Assembly: GCF_006538725.1 (NCBI RefSeq)
Contig: NZ_BJLQ01000021.1
Coordinates: forward strand, 1-64,000
DNA: 64,000 bases
Reading direction: 5' to 3'
Source: Cellulomonas gelida
GTDB lineage: Bacteria > Actinomycetota > Actinomycetes > Actinomycetales > Cellulomonadaceae
Under the pieces are notes generated by a model that was not told where the DNA came from, did not search any database, and saw only the letters and a program-made list of their open reading frames with translations. Both the position numbers and the translations under genes were made by a program. Shown piece by piece: positions 59,730 through 64,000 of the stretch (its first letter is position 1; each line of letters opens with the position of its first letter).

Positions 59730-60554
59730 ATGAACACCACGATCTCGACCGCCGCCCACCCCGCCACGAGCCAGGACCGCGTGCGGCAGGTCACGGTCCT
59801 GCTCGGGGCGGTCGTCGCGATCGTCGGAGCCACGATCGGCTCGGGCGCGTTCGGCGGCCAGCCGATCGCCGAGGCCGCGGACGGCGCGCTGTCCGCGACC
59901 GCGACCCCGGTCGCACCCGACAGCCCCGCGTTCGCGATCTGGTCGGTGATCTACGCCGGCCTGGCGGTCTTCGCGGTCGTCCAGGCGCTGCCGCGCAACG
60001 CGACCGACCCGCGACTGCGGGCGGTCGCCTGGTGGGTGCTCGCGTCGATGCTGCTCAACGCGCTGTGGATCGGCGTCGTGCAGGCCGGGTCGGTCGGGGG
60101 CAGCGTCGTCGTGATCGTCGTGCTGCTCGCGGTCCTGGCCCGGCTGTTCGTGACGCTCGTCCACCTCGCGCACACCAACGCGGTGGCCTCGACGGTCACC
60201 GACGTGACGGTCGGGCTGTACCTGGGCTGGGTCAGCATCGCGACGCTCGCGAACACGGCCGCGTTCCTGGCGGCGGCCGACGTGGGCGAGCTCGGGCTCG
60301 GCGCGACCACGTGGTCGGTGATCCTCGTGGCCGCGGGCGCCGTGCTCTCCATCGCCTACGCCCTGTACGGCAGCAGCAGCCCGACCGTCGTCATCCCGGT
60401 CGGGCTGGCGATGGCGTGGGGACTGATGTGGATCGGCCTGGGCCGGACCGACGGCCCGCTGGTCGACGAGACGGTCGCGACCGCGGCGTTCGTCGCCGCA
60501 GGTGTCGCGCTGCTCGCGCCGCTCGTCACGACGCTCGCCGCGCGCCGGCGCTGA
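59730..60554 (+). CDS. TspO/MBR-like membrane protein
   Basis: 274 residues, about eight hydrophobic helices. FAIWSVIYAGLAVFAVVQAL, WWVLASMLLNALWIGVVQAG and LYLGWVSIATLANTAAFL carry the Trp/Asn/Leu pattern of the TspO/MBR family, though the length is larger than the usual 160. Members bind tetrapyrroles or are related to tryptophan-rich sensors. ATG 59730 preferred over 59694 since the helices start shortly after. Confidence 0.75.
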   Translation: MNTTISTAAHPATSQDRVRQVTVLLGAVVAIVGATIGSGAFGGQPIAEAADGALSATATPVAPDSPAFAIWSVIYAGLAVFAVVQALPRNATDPRLRAVAWWVLASMLLNALWIGVVQAGSVGGSVVVIVVLLAVLARLFVTLVHLAHTNAVASTVTDVTVGLYLGWVSIATLANTAAFLAAADVGELGLGATTWSVILVAAGAVLSIAYALYGSSSPTVVIPVGLAMAWGLMWIGLGRTDGPLVDETVATAAFVAAGVALLAPLVTTLAARRR

Positions 60555-60694
60555 CGGCTGTCGCGCCAGCGTCGCCCGCCCGCCCGCCTGCACGCCTGCC
60601 CGCCTGAGTCGAACCGAGCAGAGCCAGGCCCGGGGACGGTCAGGCCCGCCTTTCCTTGCTGGAGAAGTGCGCGGCGATGACGTATCAGTGAGGT

Positions 60695-62602
60695 ATGCGT
60701 ACCTACGTGGCGCGTCTCGCCGCGTACCCGGTCGTGATCGCGACGCTCGCGGTCGGGCTCGTGGGCGGGGTGCTCGAGCTGGTCGGCCAGGCCGAGGCCG
60801 CGCGGTGGGTGGTGTCCGCCTTCGCGGTCGGTGTCGCGGTGCTCAAGGTCCGCGAGATGGTGGCCGACCTGCGGGCCGGCAGCTACGGGATCGACCTGCT
60901 CGCGGTGACGGCGATCGGTTCGACCGTCGCGGTCGGTGAGTACTGGGCGGCGCTCGTCGTGTGCCTGATGCTGTCCAGCGGTGAGGCGCTCGAGGACTAC
61001 GCGGCGGGCCGGGCCTCGCGTGCGCTGACCGGGCTGCTGGAGAGCGCCCCACGCATCGCGCACCGCCTGGACGACGCCGGGCAGCTCACGGACCTCATGG
61101 TCGAGGACGTGGCGATCGGAGACCGGCTGCTCGTGCGGCCGTTCGAGGTCGTGCCGGTGGACGGCGTGCTCGAGTCCGCGACCGCGACGCTCGACGAGTC
61201 GTCGCTGACCGGCGAGTCCCTGCCGGTCGACCGCGCTCAGGGCGACGGGCTGCTGTCCGGTGCGATCAACGGCACGGAGGCGATCGAGATCCGCGCCACC
61301 GCGAACGCGGCGGACTCGCAGTACCAGCGCATCATCGAGCTCGTGCGCCAGGCGCAGGACTCCAAGGCGCCCTTCGTGCGCCTCGCCGACCGCGTCGCGG
61401 TGCCCTTCACGCTCGGCGCGCTGGGCCTCGCGGTCGCGGCGTGGCTCGTGTCCGGCGACCCCGCCCGGCTCGCCGAGGTGCTCGTCGTCGCGACGCCGTG
61501 CCCGCTGATCATCGCGGCGCCGGTGGCGTTCATGGGCGGCATGTCGCGCTCCGCGCGCGCCGGGATCATCGTCAAGAGCAGCGGCATGCTCGAACAGCTC
61601 GCCCGGGCGCGCACCGCCGCGTTCGACAAGACCGGGACCCTCACGTACGGGCAGCCACGCGTCACGGAGGTCCACGCGCAGGGCATGGGCGCCGACGAGG
61701 TGCTCCTGCTCGCCGCCGCGGTCGAGCAGTACTCGGCGCACCCGCTCGCGGACGCGGTCGTCGAGCGTGCCCGCCAGGACGTCGGCGAGGTGCCGTCCGC
61801 CGAGGACGTCACCGAGGTCCCCGCGCACGGCATGCGCGGCGTCGTGAGCGGGCGCGTCGTCGTCGTGGGCAACGCACGGCACATCGCACGCGAGACCGGT
61901 CGGGAAGCGCTCGCCGGGCCGGAGGCAGCCACGGCGGTGCACGTCGCGATCGACGGTCGGTACGTCGGCTACCTCGCCCTGGCCGACGAGCTGCGCGCCG
62001 AGACCCGCGCGACGATGGCCTCGCTGCACCGCGCGGGCGTCCGCACGACCATGATGCTCACGGGCGACGGCACGGGCGTCGCGCGTCACATCGCCGCGCG
62101 CGCGGGCATCGACGACGTGCGCGCCGAGCTGCTGCCGCAGGACAAGGTCGACGCGATCCGCACGGCACCGCTGCGTCCCGTGATGATGGTCGGCGACGGC
62201 GTCAACGACGCGCCCGTCCTGGCGGCGGCGGACGTCGGCATCGCGATGGGCGCGCGCGGGTCGAGCGCGGCGAGCGAGTCCGCCGACGTGGTCATCACCG
62301 TCGACGACCTGTCCCGCGCCGCGCGAGCGGTGCACATCGGCAAGCGCACCATGTGCGTCGCCTGGCAGGCGATCGGGATCGGGCTCGCCCTGTCCGTCGG
62401 CCTCATGCTCCTCGCGGCCGCCGGCCGCCTGCCCGCGATCGCGGGCGCCTGGCTGCAGGAGGCCGTCGACCTCGCGACGATCCTGTGGGCGCTGCTGGCC
62501 GTGCGCCCCAGCCGGTCCGAGCGGGCCGACCTGCGGCTGGTGACGTCCGAGCTCAGCGTGCCGAGCACCGCCCAGGCTGCGGATACGCTGCCGACGCGCT
62601 GA
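60695..62602 (+). CDS. P1B-type heavy-metal-translocating ATPase
   Basis: 635 residues, about eight helices. Actuator TGES (about 173), metal-site TPCPL (about 268), phosphorylation DKTGT (about 311), HP motif YSAHPLADAV, and MVGDGVNDAP. There is no N-terminal HMA or His-rich domain. The TPC metal motif is neither the CPC of Cu/Zn pumps nor the SPC of Co pumps, so the ion is uncertain. TATCAG lies 6 nt before the ATG, a possible leaderless start. No metal-sensor gene is next to it. Confidence 0.88.
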   Translation: MRTYVARLAAYPVVIATLAVGLVGGVLELVGQAEAARWVVSAFAVGVAVLKVREMVADLRAGSYGIDLLAVTAIGSTVAVGEYWAALVVCLMLSSGEALEDYAAGRASRALTGLLESAPRIAHRLDDAGQLTDLMVEDVAIGDRLLVRPFEVVPVDGVLESATATLDESSLTGESLPVDRAQGDGLLSGAINGTEAIEIRATANAADSQYQRIIELVRQAQDSKAPFVRLADRVAVPFTLGALGLAVAAWLVSGDPARLAEVLVVATPCPLIIAAPVAFMGGMSRSARAGIIVKSSGMLEQLARARTAAFDKTGTLTYGQPRVTEVHAQGMGADEVLLLAAAVEQYSAHPLADAVVERARQDVGEVPSAEDVTEVPAHGMRGVVSGRVVVVGNARHIARETGREALAGPEAATAVHVAIDGRYVGYLALADELRAETRATMASLHRAGVRTTMMLTGDGTGVARHIAARAGIDDVRAELLPQDKVDAIRTAPLRPVMMVGDGVNDAPVLAAADVGIAMGARGSSAASESADVVITVDDLSRAARAVHIGKRTMCVAWQAIGIGLALSVGLMLLAAAGRLPAIAGAWLQEAVDLATILWALLAVRPSRSERADLRLVTSELSVPSTAQAADTLPTR

Positions 62603-62634
62603 CCTGCGCACCGCTCCCGATCGAGAGGCCTCCC

Positions 62635-63588
62635 GTGAAGGCTGTCGTGTACGAGCAGTACGGGGGTCCCGAGCGGCTGCGGCTCGCCGACGTCCCGACG
62701 CCGCGCCCCGCCGCCGGGCAGGTCCTGGTGAAGGTCGCGGCCACGTCGATCAACCTCAGCGACTGGGAGAGCCTGCGCGGCTCGCCGTTCTACTCGCGCC
62801 TCAGTGGGCTCCGGGCGCCACGACGACACGTGCTCGGCTCGGACATCGCAGGGACGGTCGAGGCCGTCGGTGCCGACGTCACGGCGTTCGCCCCGGGCGA
62901 CGAGGTCTACGCGGACAACCTCGCGCTCATGGGGGGCTTCGCGCAGTATGCGGTCGTCCCCGAGCGAGAGCTGGCGCGCAAGCCCGCCGAGCTGACGTTC
63001 ACCCAGGTCTCGACGATCCCCCAGGCCGGCGCGATCGCGCTGCAGGGGACCTCGCTCGCGGCGCCGGGACGCCGCGTGCTCGTCAACGGCGCGGGCGGCG
63101 GCTCGGGGACGTTCGCGATCCAGCTCGCCAAGCGGCTCGGCGCGCACGTCATGGCCGTCGACAACGAGCACAAGCTGGACTTCATGCGGTCGCTGGGGGC
63201 CGACGAGGTCGTCGACTACCGCCGGGAGGACTTCACGCGCGGCCGCGAGCGCTACGACCTGATCCTCGACCTCGTCGCCCACAGGTCCGTCTTCGCCTAC
63301 CGGCGCGCGCTCGCCCCGGGCGGACGCTACCGGTGCGTGGGCGGCACGGTCCGGTCGCTCCTGCGGGTGCTGACCGTCGGCGCCGCTGCGGGCGTCGCCA
63401 CCGGACGCTCGTTGGGCGTGCTCGTCGTGAAGACGGGACCCGCGCAGTTCGAGCCTCTCGCCGAGCGGTGCGTCGCAGGGGAGGTCGCCGTCCACGTCGA
63501 CCGAACGGTCGGACTCGACGGCGTCGCGGAGGCGCTCGCGCACGTCGGCGAGGGCCGCGCGCTCGGCAAGGTCGTCGTCACGCCCTGA
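62635..63588 (+). CDS. Zinc-free MDR oxidoreductase (quinone reductase-like)
   Basis: 317 residues. KAVVYEQYGGPERLRLADVP at the N-terminus, HVLGSDIAGTVEAVGADV, cofactor motif VNGAGGGSGTFAIQLAKRLG and the late VVDYRREDF. The structural and catalytic zinc ligands are absent, as in quinone reductase/crotonyl-reductase-like enzymes. It probably reduces quinones or enones with NADPH. GTG start with GAGAGG upstream. Confidence 0.88.
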   Translation: MKAVVYEQYGGPERLRLADVPTPRPAAGQVLVKVAATSINLSDWESLRGSPFYSRLSGLRAPRRHVLGSDIAGTVEAVGADVTAFAPGDEVYADNLALMGGFAQYAVVPERELARKPAELTFTQVSTIPQAGAIALQGTSLAAPGRRVLVNGAGGGSGTFAIQLAKRLGAHVMAVDNEHKLDFMRSLGADEVVDYRREDFTRGRERYDLILDLVAHRSVFAYRRALAPGGRYRCVGGTVRSLLRVLTVGAAAGVATGRSLGVLVVKTGPAQFEPLAERCVAGEVAVHVDRTVGLDGVAEALAHVGEGRALGKVVVTP

Positions 63589-63702
63589 CGGTCCCGGTCC
63601 GCCGGCCCTCGCCCGGCCCGACGAAGGCCCCCCGGCTGTCGAATCCGGCGGTCGTCGTGCGTCATCTCGGTGAGACGACCGACTGACGAGAGGGGACAGG
63701 CG

Positions 63703-64000
63703 ATGCAGTTCATGGTGATCGTCAAGGCCACGGCCGAGAGCGAGGCGGGCATCATGCCCACCACCGAGGACTTCGAGACGATGGGCGCGTTCATCGGCGA
63801 GCTCGTCGACGCGGGCATCCTGCGCGGCGCCGAGGGCCTGCTGCCGAGCAGCACCGGGGCGCGGATCTACGTCGAGGACGACGACGAGCGCACCGTCGTG
63901 GACGGGCCGTTCGCCGAGACCACCGAGCTCGTCGCGGGCTTCTTCCTGGTCGAGATGGACTCGCTGGCCGAGTGCGTCGAGCTGTTCAAGCGCTGCCCGG
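63703..64000 (+). CDS. YciI/DGPF-domain protein, cut by the window end
   Basis: The first 99 residues are visible: MQFMVIVKATAESEAGIMP, TTEDFETMGAFIGELVDAGI, VVDGPFAETTELVAGF (DGPF motif). GAGAGGGGA lies before the ATG. DGPF proteins often precede a SigJ-type ECF sigma gene in Actinobacteria; that would be beyond the end. Confidence 0.85.
   Translation, partial: MQFMVIVKATAESEAGIMPTTEDFETMGAFIGELVDAGILRGAEGLLPSSTGARIYVEDDDERTVVDGPFAETTELVAGFFLVEMDSLAECVELFKRCP

Overview
The window is high-GC actinobacterial DNA, most likely from a Cellulomonas-like, plant-polymer-degrading member of the Micrococcales. Evidence: a secreted expansin with a Pro-Thr linker and a cellulose-binding module, a GH10 xylanase, the remains of a GH27 alpha-galactosidase with a ricin-type module, a mycothiol-type maleylpyruvate isomerase, many GTG starts, and a series of leaderless starts in which a -10 box lies 6-7 nt before the start codon.

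Region 1 (1-2821) is a three-gene minus-strand module: an ECF (SigE-type) sigma factor, a single-pass membrane protein in the position of an anti-sigma factor, and a secreted trypsin-like protease. The ectodomain of the membrane protein is clearly homologous to the pro-region of the protease. I consider this the most interesting possible undescribed system here.

Region 2 (about 3000-13178) is an accessory island. It holds an HTH gene with a palindromic operator, an IS256-family element with a frameshifted transposase between gene remnants, a zeta-toxin-like kinase, a small excisionase-like HTH gene, several unknown proteins (one with an in-frame TAG, two with apparent ATC start codons), and an overlapping operon of a DUF6338 membrane protein and three tiny proteins. 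It ends in an Rhs/YD-repeat polymorphic toxin with a hydrophobic tip and a two-helix membrane protein as candidate immunity protein. The Rhs gene has lost its 5' end at about 13.18 kb, exactly where a GH27 gene, pointing the other way, has also lost its 5' end.

Region 3 (about 13.2-37.9 kb) is mostly ordinary chromosome: a rhodanese lipoprotein and a Cys-rich mini-protein under a CsoR/CstR-like G-tract palindrome; an isochorismatase-fold gene divergent from a MarR gene with two matching operators; expansin; DHFR-like, GNAT, VOC, SDR and P450 genes; a 1278-residue secreted lipase-like protein with a PKD domain and a long RTX repeat; a DUF5692/TetR pair; a protein made of four cold-shock domains; a Nif3-like protein; and the xylanase.

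Region 4 (about 38-59.7 kb) is a catabolic supercluster. Two PaaX-family regulators (42270-43241 and 47837-48742) have similar TGACA-N25/26-TGTCA inverted repeats in their neighbouring promoters. They border a flavin hydroxylase / NDP-forming acyl-CoA synthetase / FAH-hydrolase operon, an acyl-CoA ligase / thiolase / MaoC / SDR operon, and an NMT1/SsuA-type ABC importer. Next comes a complete gentisate ring-cleavage operon (gentisate dioxygenase, fumarylpyruvate hydrolase, maleylpyruvate isomerase, MarR). A DUF3237/flavin hydroxylase pair at 57.8-59.6 kb could supply gentisate. The likely logic is import of an aromatic acid, hydroxylation or CoA activation, side-chain beta-oxidation and ring cleavage. 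The substrate cannot be read from sequence.

Region 5 (59.7-64 kb) has a TspO-like membrane protein, a P1B-type metal ATPase, a zinc-free MDR oxidoreductase and a YciI-like gene cut by the window end.
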